Shown here: piece by piece, positions 33,201-39,698 of the stretch | Position numbering within the stretch: position 1 is the first letter of the stretch | Layout: each line of letters opens with the position of its first letter | Origin: Bacteroidales bacterium | GTDB taxonomy: Bacteria > Bacteroidota > Bacteroidia > Bacteroidales > F082 | Direction: 5' to 3' | Assembly: GCA_029983675.1 (NCBI GenBank) | Contig: JASBYY010000029.1 | Location: 1 to 39,698, forward strand | DNA: 39,698 nt | Position numbers and translations under genes: made by a program | The notes under the pieces: generated by a model | Told to the model about the DNA's origin: nothing | The model's database searches: none | Seen by the model: only the letters and a program-made list of their open reading frames with translations

Positions 33201-34619
33201 CAAATATCCACCCGGAAAATCGCCGTCGGCAGCCACTACTTCGGCGTAGCGTTCCGGACGAAGTGCTTTTTGTACCCAGCTTTCGTAGGTTTCTCTGTCG
33301 ATGAGTTCCGGATTTCCTTCTTTCATAAAATTGGATTTGGCCCCCTCTGCATAGGAATTGAACAATTTGCCGTTTCGGTTGATCAATTCCTCCAATCCCG
33401 CGGCTGTGGCAGGCAGGCCTTCCACGTTGTATCCTTCTTGTTGAAGACGGCGTAGAATGTTGAAAAGGGAAGGACCCACTTCCATTCCGGCCGCTGTCAT
33501 TGAGTTCAAGCCCGGACCCTTATAATAGAATATGGCGATGCGCTTGTCGGCGTTGCTTTTCTTTTGAAGCTGGATGTAATTCATAAGTGTCTCGACAAAG
33601 ACTTCCAAGCGTTCGGGGATGGCACTCACGTATTGCAGGCCCTCGTTATTTTTGAAATGACCGAAAAGTGCAAACGGACGGATGGCACCGTCAATCTCAG
33701 GTGTCACTACACTTTGTGAAAGAAATCCTCCGTTCATGCCCATCTTGTCCGCTTCCCATTTATCCACCGAACGGTTGACATTCAGAGGAGAGAATAACGG
33801 AATGTTTTGCTGTTGAAGGTATTCCACCATTTTATCACCCATGCGTCCATGTGCCATATTGATGATGGCTGAAGGCATGACCGTATCCACATGACGATTG
33901 CGGATAAATTCCTGAAGGTTGTTTACAGGATATGCCATGACTCCCTTTTCTTCAAGACATCGGATCAAGGCGGAAGGTTCTCCCATTTGGCCTGTGATGA
34001 TAATACGGGGAGCTTCTTCGTGATACAGGTTATGCTTTCGCAGATATGTCTCATACGCGGCAACCGATTGGAAACCGAGGTTCTCATCGTCGCGGTTCTC
34101 GACATTGGCATGATACATCATGTCGAGGCGGCGGTTGACCGGCGGTTGTACCTCGTGGGTAAAGAAAGTCTTCCTGTCGATTTCGTTGCGCACGTAGTTC
34201 AGCATGTTGCGGTAGTTGCCGCGTCCGCCGCTCGATATGTATTGGTCGAGTGTTCCCTCGGCGATGGTATCGACGGAAATGATGTTGTTGGCCGGATTGG
34301 TAACAGTGGATGACATGATGGGTACGCCGCGTTCGGCGGCATCGATGATGGTCTGCCGCTGCTCTTCGGTGATACGAAGTCCCATCGCATTGATGAAAAC
34401 CATGTCGTACCGGTCAATGTGGTCGATGTCATCGATTCCAAGTTCATGGATTTTGATGAAACGGTTGTCATTTGCCTTGGACAACTCGCCCAAGGTGATG
34501 ACCTGGTAATTGACAAAGGCGACATGCGTGGTGCCGAACCACTGTTTCCAGCTCCAAAAAAGCATGGCAATCAGTGCAATACATGCACAGCATAAAAAAA
34601 TAATGTTTTTCTTTTTCAT
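30258..34619 (-). CDS. hmuS: HmuS, CobN/magnesium-chelatase-like haem-processing protein
   Basis: The 1453-residue protein has an N-terminal membrane helix (about 6-24), a CobN/BchH-type body, and a C-terminal helix (about 1424-1444) ending in RRRRKNTEE. The large domain therefore sits in the periplasm, unlike cytoplasmic CobN. Family blocks include FHFGTHGSLEFTPRKQ (about 536-551) and NPNVLPTGANMYGIN (about 946-960). HmuS homologues are linked to anaerobic iron removal from haem in Bacteroidota, the reverse direction of a chelatase. A methionine-rich insertion occupies about residues 782-885 (31965-32276), with clusters such as TDMMSMMMSMGSG, GRPMMMGAAM and GMSGMMGMMG. It could bind metal or haem, or be a flexible linker. 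It follows hmuR by 13 bases. Confidence 0.92.
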   Translation of the reverse strand: MKKKNIIFLCCACIALIAMLFWSWKQWFGTTHVAFVNYQVITLGELSKANDNRFIKIHELGIDDIDHIDRYDMVFINAMGLRITEEQRQTIIDAAERGVPIMSSTVTNPANNIISVDTIAEGTLDQYISSGGRGNYRNMLNYVRNEIDRKTFFTHEVQPPVNRRLDMMYHANVENRDDENLGFQSVAAYETYLRKHNLYHEEAPRIIITGQMGEPSALIRCLEEKGVMAYPVNNLQEFIRNRHVDTVMPSAIINMAHGRMGDKMVEYLQQQNIPLFSPLNVNRSVDKWEADKMGMNGGFLSQSVVTPEIDGAIRPFALFGHFKNNEGLQYVSAIPERLEVFVETLMNYIQLQKKSNADKRIAIFYYKGPGLNSMTAAGMEVGPSLFNILRRLQQEGYNVEGLPATAAGLEELINRNGKLFNSYAEGAKSNFMKEGNPELIDRETYESWVQKALRPERYAEVVAADGDFPGGYLVSEDGHLGVARVQFGNVVLLPQPAAGKGENSYVIIHGTDAAPPHSYIAPYLWARYGFKADALFHFGTHGSLEFTPRKQVALCSNDWPDRLVGSLPHFYVYDIADVGEALIAKRRSYGGIQSHLTPPFFESGVRSLYKNVSEAIESFNKALNSGDEQQQLFLALVVKRMTVKEGLHRSLELDSILDVPYSEEDIERIEHYVEEMSSEKVTGQLYVIGEPYEQERIKSSVFAMATDPIAYSLYALDKLKGKAGKEIEKHQSLFTQCYLNPSKELVSRIWNNPAIVTDSWICSMTGITPVELDSATKISEAMQPTDMMSMMMSMGSGNASMGRPMMMGAAMPRVNGEPASGLRGKMRHKMREMAKDMNPEDAMKMAEKMGASPEALEKMKASMSGDKSEKGSNGMSGMMGMMGKKTYSKEQKEWAAAIMEIKRTVQNANLYRTQLEACPETELSSIVNALNGGYTRPSSGGDPIVNPNVLPTGANMYGINAEATPSETAWERGKLLANNTIDLYRRRHHDSIPLKVSYTLWSGEFIETQGATIAQILYMLGVEPIRDAFGRVTDLRLIPSEELGRPRIDVVVQTSGQLRDLAASRLFLINRAVEMAAAATDDVFDNRVKEGVIESERTLIEKGVSPKEAREISTYRVFGGVNGNYGTGITGMVQAGDRWEKEEEIAKVYLNNMGAFYGSEKYWETVKQFAFEAALTRTEAVVQPRQSNTWGALSLDHVYEFMGGMNLAVRNVTGKDPDAYLSDYRNRNHVRMQEVKEAIGVESRTTIFNPNYIQEKMKGGAGGASSFAEIVQNTYGWNVMKPRAIDNEMWDEIYEVYVKDKFNLGTQEYFETQNPAALEEITAVMMETARKGMWKATEQQLNDIARLHTELVQKHQPSCSGMVCDNAKLRDFIAARNDEQQAAAYKQQIKKVREQQVSDPTDNQAMVMKKEEMNGQNEESVTRINSIVVTAVAVIIVIGLIIFVRRRRKNTEE

Positions 34620-34632
34620 ATTACTGTATGGA

Positions 34633-36780
34633 TTAGAGTTTGAAAAGATCGGCCATGTTGATGTTGACCGTTGCTACGCCGCTGATTCCTTTTTGGGGCA
34701 GTTGCAATGAGCTGTCGGCCGCCTTGTCCTTGTAGTTAAACAGATTGTCAACGCCAAGGCTGATCATGATGCCTCTCGGGAAACGGGCGCCGATGTTCAG
34801 GTTGCACAATGTGCGCGGGGAGAAGGAGACTTCCATCAGGCCGGAAGAGGTGTTGACGTGTGTCGTAAGTCTTGAAGCCCACTGCCCGTGAAGGGTGGTG
34901 GTATAGCTGATTTTGCCGATTTTTTTGAGATACTGCACGTTGAAAGTCAGGCTGTGCGGACGAACGGTCGAAGTGTTCTTGCCTTCGACTTTTTGATAAT
35001 CATTGACGTATGAATACGACCCCATCAGTGTCAGGCCGAAATCGGAACGCCAGCGAAGAATGGCTTCCACGCCTGTGGTCTTGGCTTGGTTGGCATTGAC
35101 GTATTGCAGGTCTTTGCTGCCGTCGCCTATTCGTCTATAGACTATTTTGTCCCGAAACAGGTTGTGATAGGTGCTTACAGAGGCATTCCATCCGTTTCGG
35201 TTCCATTCGGCAGAAGCCGAAAACTGGTTGCTCGTTTCAGGCTTCAGGTTGGGATTACCATACAACATGAACCATCCCAGACCGCCCATGTCGTATTCCT
35301 GATACAGCTCTTTCAGCGAGGGCGAACGGAATCCCTGGCAGTAACCCAAACGAAGATTGACGGTGCTTATGGGGCGGTACATGGCGGAGATTTTAGGGGT
35401 CACATGCCACTTGTATCTTTCCTGATAGTCGGCGCGTGCGCCCATGATGACATTTAGACCATCGGTGATTTTCCAGTCTTCCTGCATGTAAAAAGCAGCT
35501 GTCTTGACATCGGCATCGGCACTATCCTTTATCATGTAGTGCTTCAGGTATTCATAGTTGCCTTCGGCTCCCGCACTGAACGTGTGGTCTCCGAAAGTGC
35601 CTGAATAGTCCAAATGGGTAACGTGGTTGCGGTTGCGGTAATCGGTGCGGACAAAACCGGCTTTGAAGAAGTCCTTGTCTTTCTTGTAATGGTCATAAAT
35701 GTAGGAAAAGGAAAGTTGCTGTTTCTTGTCGATGAGATATTTCAGCTTTCCTGAAACGACACAGTCGGTGAAGATATCTTGGTAGCGTTTCCCTTCCGAA
35801 ATGTTTCGTTTGTTGTGGTAGAAAGAGCCTTTGACATCGGCACTGAGCTTCTCTGTGAATGCATAACCGAATTTCTGGCTTGCATCCCATATATTGTAGC
35901 CGTGAATGGTGGTGAAGTCGGTGTTGCCTTTATCTTTGATGGTGTACGAATCCATGGTGCGGTAGGTGAGACTGCTCATGGAGGATAAACGGTTTTGCTT
36001 AGTGCCTACCGAGGCTGAGTACTTTTGGCCGTTGCTGCCGGCATAACGGGCCGAAATGTTGCCACTGTAAGGACGGTTGGCACTTTTTGTGATGATGTTG
36101 ATAACGCCACCCAATGCGTTGGAACCGTAAACTGTTGACTGAGCGCCACGGATGACCTCGATGCGCTCGATGTCGTCCACGTTGAAGCGAGTGTAGTCCA
36201 CATTATGATCAGAGCCTTCTCCGCTAATGCGTTCGCCGTCAATCAGAAACAGAATGTATTCTCCTTCCATGCCTTGGTACTTGATTTCAGGCATCTGGCT
36301 CATGGAGTTGTAGCTGAATTGCAGTCCGGGCAATTCATATTGCAGCAGCGATTCAATGCTCATCGGGTTGACAGCCTCGATTTCTTTCGGGCCGATGATG
36401 CGGGTAAGCACCGGCACTTCCTTGATAAGCCTTTCCACACGTGCTCCTGTCACCACCACTTCGTCAAGCTCATTCTTGGCAGGTTTGAGCTGGATATGCA
36501 GAGCCTCCTTTTGCCGTTTGGGGTCGATTTGCATTTCTTGGGTCTCAAAGCCGGAATATGAAGCGTGAAGGATGATGGGATCTCCCGATTTCAGTTGAAT
36601 GGAAAAGGCGCCGTTGGTGTTTGAACCGGCGCCGATTGTTGTCCCCTTCACCCATACCGAAGCACCCGGCAAAGGCTCGCTGCGCTCATCGACGACAACG
36701 CCGCTGATGTTGTATTTCTGGGCAAGAGCGAAAAAAGGAGACAGCAAAATTAAACCCAATAAAACAGCTATTCTTTCCAT
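34633..36780 (-). CDS. hmuR: HmuR-like TonB-dependent haem receptor
   Basis: The 715-residue outer-membrane receptor has a signal peptide (MERIAVLLGLILLSPFFALA), a carboxypeptidase-regulatory-like domain (about 22-100), a TonB box (ELDEVVVTG, 104-112) and a plug (about 120-230). A beta-barrel follows, ending in an aromatic/hydrophobic strand (NINMADLFKL). The haem-receptor signature appears as FRSP (484-487) and NPNL (509-512). No His occurs between these two motifs, where classical haem receptors have one, but Met498 and Met505 do. The start overlaps the hmuY stop by 13 bases. With HmuY it should import haem into the periplasm. Confidence 0.93.
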   Translation of the reverse strand: MERIAVLLGLILLSPFFALAQKYNISGVVVDERSEPLPGASVWVKGTTIGAGSNTNGAFSIQLKSGDPIILHASYSGFETQEMQIDPKRQKEALHIQLKPAKNELDEVVVTGARVERLIKEVPVLTRIIGPKEIEAVNPMSIESLLQYELPGLQFSYNSMSQMPEIKYQGMEGEYILFLIDGERISGEGSDHNVDYTRFNVDDIERIEVIRGAQSTVYGSNALGGVINIITKSANRPYSGNISARYAGSNGQKYSASVGTKQNRLSSMSSLTYRTMDSYTIKDKGNTDFTTIHGYNIWDASQKFGYAFTEKLSADVKGSFYHNKRNISEGKRYQDIFTDCVVSGKLKYLIDKKQQLSFSYIYDHYKKDKDFFKAGFVRTDYRNRNHVTHLDYSGTFGDHTFSAGAEGNYEYLKHYMIKDSADADVKTAAFYMQEDWKITDGLNVIMGARADYQERYKWHVTPKISAMYRPISTVNLRLGYCQGFRSPSLKELYQEYDMGGLGWFMLYGNPNLKPETSNQFSASAEWNRNGWNASVSTYHNLFRDKIVYRRIGDGSKDLQYVNANQAKTTGVEAILRWRSDFGLTLMGSYSYVNDYQKVEGKNTSTVRPHSLTFNVQYLKKIGKISYTTTLHGQWASRLTTHVNTSSGLMEVSFSPRTLCNLNIGARFPRGIMISLGVDNLFNYKDKAADSSLQLPQKGISGVATVNINMADLFKL

Positions 36781-37421
36781 TCGTAACTCAATGTGACGTA
36801 TCCGCTTGCTCCAGTATCGCTGTATGTATCGGTAATTTGTATTTTTACAAGTTTATTGTCTTTACATTTTAGTACACAGACTTCTTTGGATGCGGAATAA
36901 ATAGTTGGAGGCATGGAGTGTGTCGGGGTGCGAATGATGGAGTTGGAAAGCACCGTGTTGATAGAGGCTTTTTCGGCATAGCCGATTTCGCCGTCCATCA
37001 TGTGGGTCAGATCCATGTAAAGCGAGTCTGAAACGATAATGTCGGCTTTATAGCCGTCTGTCGGCCATTCAGTCAGCTGTTTTAGGTCGGTGAGACCGGT
37101 AGCGGCCACTCCGCCACTGTTGGTCCTGATGTCGTAGCGGTGAACGGCAATATGCCAGTCCATATTGATGTCAGTTTCGCTGCCTTGTGCAGGAGCTGTA
37201 GAAACAAGGCTGTCCTCTTTCCAGTAGTTCCAAGCCGAAAAGTCGCGCAATGACTTCATTTCCCCTGTTTCGAGATTGACATAGGTCCAATTATTGTAGT
37301 TGACAGCTTTGACAGTAATGGTCTTCGTTTTTGTCTGAGGCACCGGCGTGTCTTTTGGCTTTTTACATGCGGGGAGTAATGCCGCGAGGCATATAACCCC
37401 TAAAACATATTTTAATTTCAT
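36768..37421 (-). CDS. hmuY: HmuY family haem-binding lipoprotein
   Basis: The 217-residue protein has a lipoprotein signal with Cys19 (AALLPAC). HmuY-family blocks are NYNNWTYVNLETGE, DWHIAVHRYDIRTNSGG and the C-terminal SGYVTLSYEW. HmuY is a surface or released haemophore that passes haem to HmuR. Candidate axial ligands are His140, Met141 or Met142 (LTHMMDG) and His168 or Met170 (PTHSMPPT). P. gingivalis HmuY uses two His, while several relatives use Met, so this one could be mixed. The gene sits between the calycin-like lipoprotein gene (78-base gap with a weak terminator) and hmuR (13-base overlap). No promoter box was seen directly upstream. Confidence 0.92.
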   Translation of the reverse strand: MKLKYVLGVICLAALLPACKKPKDTPVPQTKTKTITVKAVNYNNWTYVNLETGEMKSLRDFSAWNYWKEDSLVSTAPAQGSETDINMDWHIAVHRYDIRTNSGGVAATGLTDLKQLTEWPTDGYKADIIVSDSLYMDLTHMMDGEIGYAEKASINTVLSNSIIRTPTHSMPPTIYSASKEVCVLKCKDNKLVKIQITDTYSDTGASGYVTLSYEWKE

Positions 37422-37455
37422 AATACTATCTTTATTTATCCTTACATAATAAAAA

Positions 37456-37481
37456 GTAGGTGCAGAAGGATCCGTACCTAC
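37456..37481 (-). terminator. weak terminator or attenuator between the calycin-like gene and hmuY
   Basis: On the minus strand GTAGGT (37481-37476) pairs with ACCTAC (37461-37456) around a 14-base loop, followed by TTTTTATTAT. The stem is short, so read-through into hmuY is likely. It could make the first lipoprotein more abundant than the downstream genes. Confidence 0.5.
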
Positions 37482-37499
37482 GATTTACGCATTATCATT

Positions 37500-38720
37500 T
37501 CAAAAAAATTGAGTAAGCAATTCTCTTCCGTCTCTTTTTGAGCCGTCAAATTCTATCTTGAGTCCACCCATCACATCTTCGACAGTGAAGTTCATCAAAG
37601 CCTTGTCGGTAATGGTTGCGGTGAAGGTGAAAGGATGCTCGTTCTGCTGTCCCGAATGGGGGTTTTTCATTTTGCAAATGCCCTCGGCTTCCAAACTATA
37701 GTTGTTGTCGTTTCCATTCACTTTCATGGTGTCGATGCTGAACTCTCCCCACGTTCCGTTGGTATAGGAAAGCGATACCTTGTCGTCGGATTCATAACGT
37801 AAATTCACCGTTTGGTCTTTTTCAATGGAGTTGGTGAAGAAAGCGCATGAAACTTTGATGAGGCCTTTGTAGGCGCCTGCCACTTTGTAGGCGACAGGCA
37901 TTTCGCCTTCGTGGAAAGCTACGGTAAGTCCGCCCATCACATCGGCGACGACAAAGGTCATCGAGGCCTTGTCGTCAATGTTTCCGGTAACGGTGCAGGC
38001 ATGGTCTTTCTGCTCTCCCGAATGGGGGTTGGTCATTTTGCAGATGCCTTCGCCTTCCAAGCTGTAACTGCCGTTTTCGGCTTTCACTTTCACCGTTTCA
38101 AAGGAAAAAACACCCCAAGTGGAGGAGGCGTAAGAAAGAGTGACCTCATTGTCATTCTTGTAGCTCAGCTTCACCGTTTGACCGTCCTCGACGGTATTCG
38201 AGAAAAATGAACAAGAAGTGTTGGTGTAGCCGTTGTAGGAACGGGCAACTTCATGCGCAACGGGCATTTTGCCTTCGTGGAACTCCAGTGTCAAACCGCC
38301 CATCACGCTGGGGATGGTGAAAGTGAACGAAGCGTTGCCGGCTTGCGACTTGATATTGGCCATCACGGTGCATTCGTATTCTTTTTCCGATCCGCCATTT
38401 TTCATTTTGCAGGTGCCGGTGCCATTGACTTTATAAATATCTTGTGCAAAAACAACAGTGGCTTCCTTGATGCTGAATTCACCCCATTTGTTAGAGGAGA
38501 ATGTCAAATTTACGGTCTTATTGTTCAATGCCTTGGCAAGGGTAATGTTTTCGTCACCATTTACCATGTTTGTGAAATTGGCACACGAAGCGTTGATGTA
38601 GCCGTGGTATGTTTTGGCAATGGCTTCCGCCCATTTTTCTTCCTTGGGTTTGCGACAAGATACCATTAACATGGCAAGGGCGGCCAAAGCCAGCATGCTG
38701 AAACTGAAAGTCTTCTTCAT
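37500..38720 (-). CDS. lipoprotein with three tandem calycin-like domains, first gene of the haem operon
   Basis: The 406-residue protein has a lipoprotein signal with Cys22 (LAMLMVSC). Three related domains follow, about residues 30-150, 151-272 and 273-393. Shared features per repeat are Y.G....SC..F.N, V.LSY/NLTF....WG.FS, G.CKM.N and a closing VMGGL. Repeats 2 and 3 share NPHSGEQ/NPHSGQQ exactly in place. The pattern resembles the small calycin-like beta-barrel lipoproteins of Bacteroidota. Calycins often bind small hydrophobic ligands, so haem or porphyrin binding is possible given the operon, but no haem ligand is evident. It is followed by hmuY on the same strand. Nearest promoter boxes lie just upstream of this gene. 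Confidence 0.8.
   Translation of the reverse strand: MKKTFSFSMLALAALAMLMVSCRKPKEEKWAEAIAKTYHGYINASCANFTNMVNGDENITLAKALNNKTVNLTFSSNKWGEFSIKEATVVFAQDIYKVNGTGTCKMKNGGSEKEYECTVMANIKSQAGNASFTFTIPSVMGGLTLEFHEGKMPVAHEVARSYNGYTNTSCSFFSNTVEDGQTVKLSYKNDNEVTLSYASSTWGVFSFETVKVKAENGSYSLEGEGICKMTNPHSGEQKDHACTVTGNIDDKASMTFVVADVMGGLTVAFHEGEMPVAYKVAGAYKGLIKVSCAFFTNSIEKDQTVNLRYESDDKVSLSYTNGTWGEFSIDTMKVNGNDNNYSLEAEGICKMKNPHSGQQNEHPFTFTATITDKALMNFTVEDVMGGLKIEFDGSKRDGRELLTQFF
37542..38633 (-). repeat. three in-frame domain repeats of about 121 codons
   Basis: Repeat 1 is 38271-38633, repeat 2 is 37905-38270 and repeat 3 is 37542-37904. Repeats 2 and 3 are closest to each other. The boundaries are marked by MPVAHEVARSY and MPVAYKVAGAY at the repeat joints. 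The arrangement implies internal duplication of a single-domain ancestor. Confidence 0.8.
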
Positions 38721-38762
38721 AACGAATTGAATTTTAATTGTTTAATTTGAAATTAATTACTA

Positions 38763-38792
38763 AAAATGTAAATTGTGATTTTGAAATGCAAA
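38763..38792 (-). promoter_or_regulatory. candidate promoter of the haem operon
   Basis: On the minus strand TTTG (38792-38789) is followed after 18 bases by TACATTTT (38770-38763), a seven-of-eight match to TAnnTTTG. It lies 43 bases before the calycin-like lipoprotein start. The surrounding sequence is AT-rich, so alternatives exist. Confidence 0.4.
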
Positions 38793-38818
38793 ATAAGTTG
38801 ATTTTTCAACCATGGAAC

Positions 38819-38871
38819 ATCCCCATTATTGGGTATTTCTTGACGTTTTATCCCCATTATTGGTGATTTCT
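38819..38871. promoter_or_regulatory. pair of 22-base direct repeats, possible regulator site
   Basis: ATCCCCATTATTGGGTATTTCT begins at 38819 and a near-copy, ATCCCCATTATTGGTGATTTCT, begins at 38850. They start 31 bases apart, about three helical turns. They lie between the divergent haem operon and the slyD-like gene, just upstream of the haem-operon -33 box, so an activator or repressor binding site is plausible. Haem or iron control is only an inference. Confidence 0.45.
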
Positions 38872-38956
38872 GTTGTCGGGTAGATGGTTTTCGTGCATCC
38901 GAAAATTTCTTTGTTGACCGACAAGATAGCGCAGTAGCATTTTTTGCAAATTTGTG

Positions 38957-38964
38957 TATCTTTG
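38957..38964 (+). promoter_or_regulatory. -7 promoter box for the slyD-like gene
   Basis: TATCTTTG is an exact TAnnTTTG match, 38 bases before the ATG at 39003. No TTTG lies at the ideal -33 distance. Confidence 0.55.
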
Positions 38965-39002
38965 CGACCTCTTTTTAGCACAATAATAACGAATACCATA
39001 CC

Positions 39003-39536
39003 ATGAAAATTCAAGACCAAGCAGTCGTGACCATGACTTATGTCTTGCGCGAAAACGACGAGAATGGAAAGATTATCCAAGAGACCAAGAAAGAAAATCC
39101 CTTTGTTTGCATCTTCGGCATGAAGCAGTTGTTGCCCAAGTTTGAAGAAAACCTGATGGGCAAAGAACCAGGTGATACTTATTGCTTCAAACTGACTCCC
39201 GAAGAAGGATACGGCGTGCATTCCGAAGACTATGTAATGGACCTTGATAAGGATATGTTTTGCCAGGATGGCGTTTTGATGGAAACCGTAAAGCAAGGAG
39301 CGCAGCTGATGATGCAGACGGCTGACGGTTGTCCGATTGCCGGCATTGTCCGCGAGATTGGCGACAAGCATGTAAAGATGGACTTCAACCATGATTTGGC
39401 GGGTGTGCATCTCTGCTTTTCCGGTGAAATCCTTGAAGTGCGCGAATCGACGGATGCCGACTTCATGGGCGACTGCGGCGGCGGATGCAGCTGCGAAGAC
39501 TGTGGCTGTGGCGAATGCTGTGGCGGTTGCCATTAA
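39003..39536 (+). CDS. slyD: SlyD-like FKBP peptidyl-prolyl isomerase with Cys-rich metal-binding tail
   Basis: The 177-residue cytoplasmic protein has the SlyD FKBP pattern: VVTMTYVLRENDENGKIIQE, then GMKQLLPKFEENLMGKEPGD and TPEEGYGVHSEDYV. The insert-in-flap chaperone domain is followed by the return strand HDLAGVHLCFSGEILEVRE. It should catalyse prolyl isomerisation and act as a chaperone. The tail after residue 153 contains eight Cys and a final His (DCGGGCSCEDCGCGECCGGC), replacing the His-rich tail of E. coli SlyD that binds nickel. This suggests metal (zinc, nickel or copper) binding. It is divergent from the haem operon and ends in a strong terminator. Confidence 0.92.
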   Translation: MKIQDQAVVTMTYVLRENDENGKIIQETKKENPFVCIFGMKQLLPKFEENLMGKEPGDTYCFKLTPEEGYGVHSEDYVMDLDKDMFCQDGVLMETVKQGAQLMMQTADGCPIAGIVREIGDKHVKMDFNHDLAGVHLCFSGEILEVRESTDADFMGDCGGGCSCEDCGCGECCGGCH

Positions 39537-39560
39537 GCAGCGAACAGTGGAAAAAAACGA

Positions 39561-39589
39561 AAAGCCGGTAAAGTCCGGCTTTTTTGTTT
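39561..39589 (+). terminator. intrinsic terminator of the slyD-like gene
   Basis: AAAGCCGG (39561-39568) pairs with CCGGCTTT (39575-39582) around a 6-base loop, followed by TTTTGTTT. It lies 24 bases after the stop codon. Confidence 0.9.
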
Positions 39590-39648
39590 GATAGGAACCG
39601 AAACAAGAGCTTTTATTCGTCATAAGTAGTTGGTCAAAATTAAGCTGC

Positions 39649-39698
39649 ATGATGAGAATAATTTATGAAGAGGAGCATCCCGAAGGAAGCCAAGGCCC
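39649..39698 (+). other. possible start of a further plus-strand gene, cut by the window end
   Basis: Two adjacent ATG codons at 39649 and 39652 open a frame that reads MRIIYEEEHPEGSQG to the window end without a stop. About 16 codons are visible, too few to identify a family or to be sure that it is coding. The rest of 39590-39648 shows nothing recognisable. Confidence 0.2.

Noticed and set aside
38826..39650. 274-codon minus-strand frame opposite slyD
   Set aside because: It is fully antisense to a well-identified SlyD gene and has no recognisable domain; its low-complexity Ala/Thr stretch mirrors the Cys-rich tail.

Overview
The window looks like a chromosomal segment from a member of the Bacteroidales (Bacteroidota). 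Four things support this: repeated promoter boxes of the TAnnTTTG type with few strong Shine-Dalgarno sites, type IX secretion (T9SS) C-terminal sorting domains, a HmuYRSTUV haem locus, and gingipain-family (C25) proteases. The genus cannot be named from sequence alone. The nearest functional comparison is Porphyromonas gingivalis, but domain layout and gene order differ from what I remember of that species.

Layout. 1-7.4 kb: mostly minus-strand housekeeping and transport genes. These are two small membrane proteins, hutH, hisS, marC, then an ECF-type S component, a DUF1893 protein and a lipoprotein NUC1 nuclease in a tight cluster. One small plus-strand membrane gene follows. 7.4-20.1 kb: a beta-CASP metallo-hydrolase, then three large secreted C25 proteases in tandem on the minus strand. 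Two carry the arginine-gingipain active-site pattern and one the lysine-gingipain pattern. A 49-codon secreted-peptide gene sits directly before one of them. 20.4-24.0 kb: an S41 processing protease, threonylcarbamoyl-AMP synthase and a family 2 glycosyltransferase, bracketed by two copies of a palindromic intergenic repeat. 24.0-28.6 kb: a plus-strand membrane protein with a VWA-like motif converges on an AT-rich S41-family lipoprotein gene. 28.6-38.8 kb: a seven-gene minus-strand haem operon, a triple calycin-like lipoprotein followed by hmuY, hmuR, hmuS, hmuT, hmuU and hmuV. 39.0-39.5 kb: a divergent SlyD-like prolyl isomerase with a Cys-rich tail.

How the genes fit together (inference). 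Arg- and Lys-specific secreted proteases could cut host or dietary haemoproteins. HmuY and possibly the calycin-like lipoprotein could bind released haem at the surface. HmuR would import it with TonB energy, and HmuS with the HmuTUV membrane components would process it anaerobically. hutH agrees with amino-acid catabolism in a proteolytic lifestyle. The most novel candidates are the compact Arg/Arg/Lys gingipain-like cluster with its secreted micro-peptide, the triplicated calycin-like lipoprotein heading the haem operon, and a methionine-rich insertion in HmuS.

Limits. Assignments rest on motif recognition and remembered family sequences; no database search was run. No tRNA, rRNA, CRISPR array or insertion sequence was recognised.
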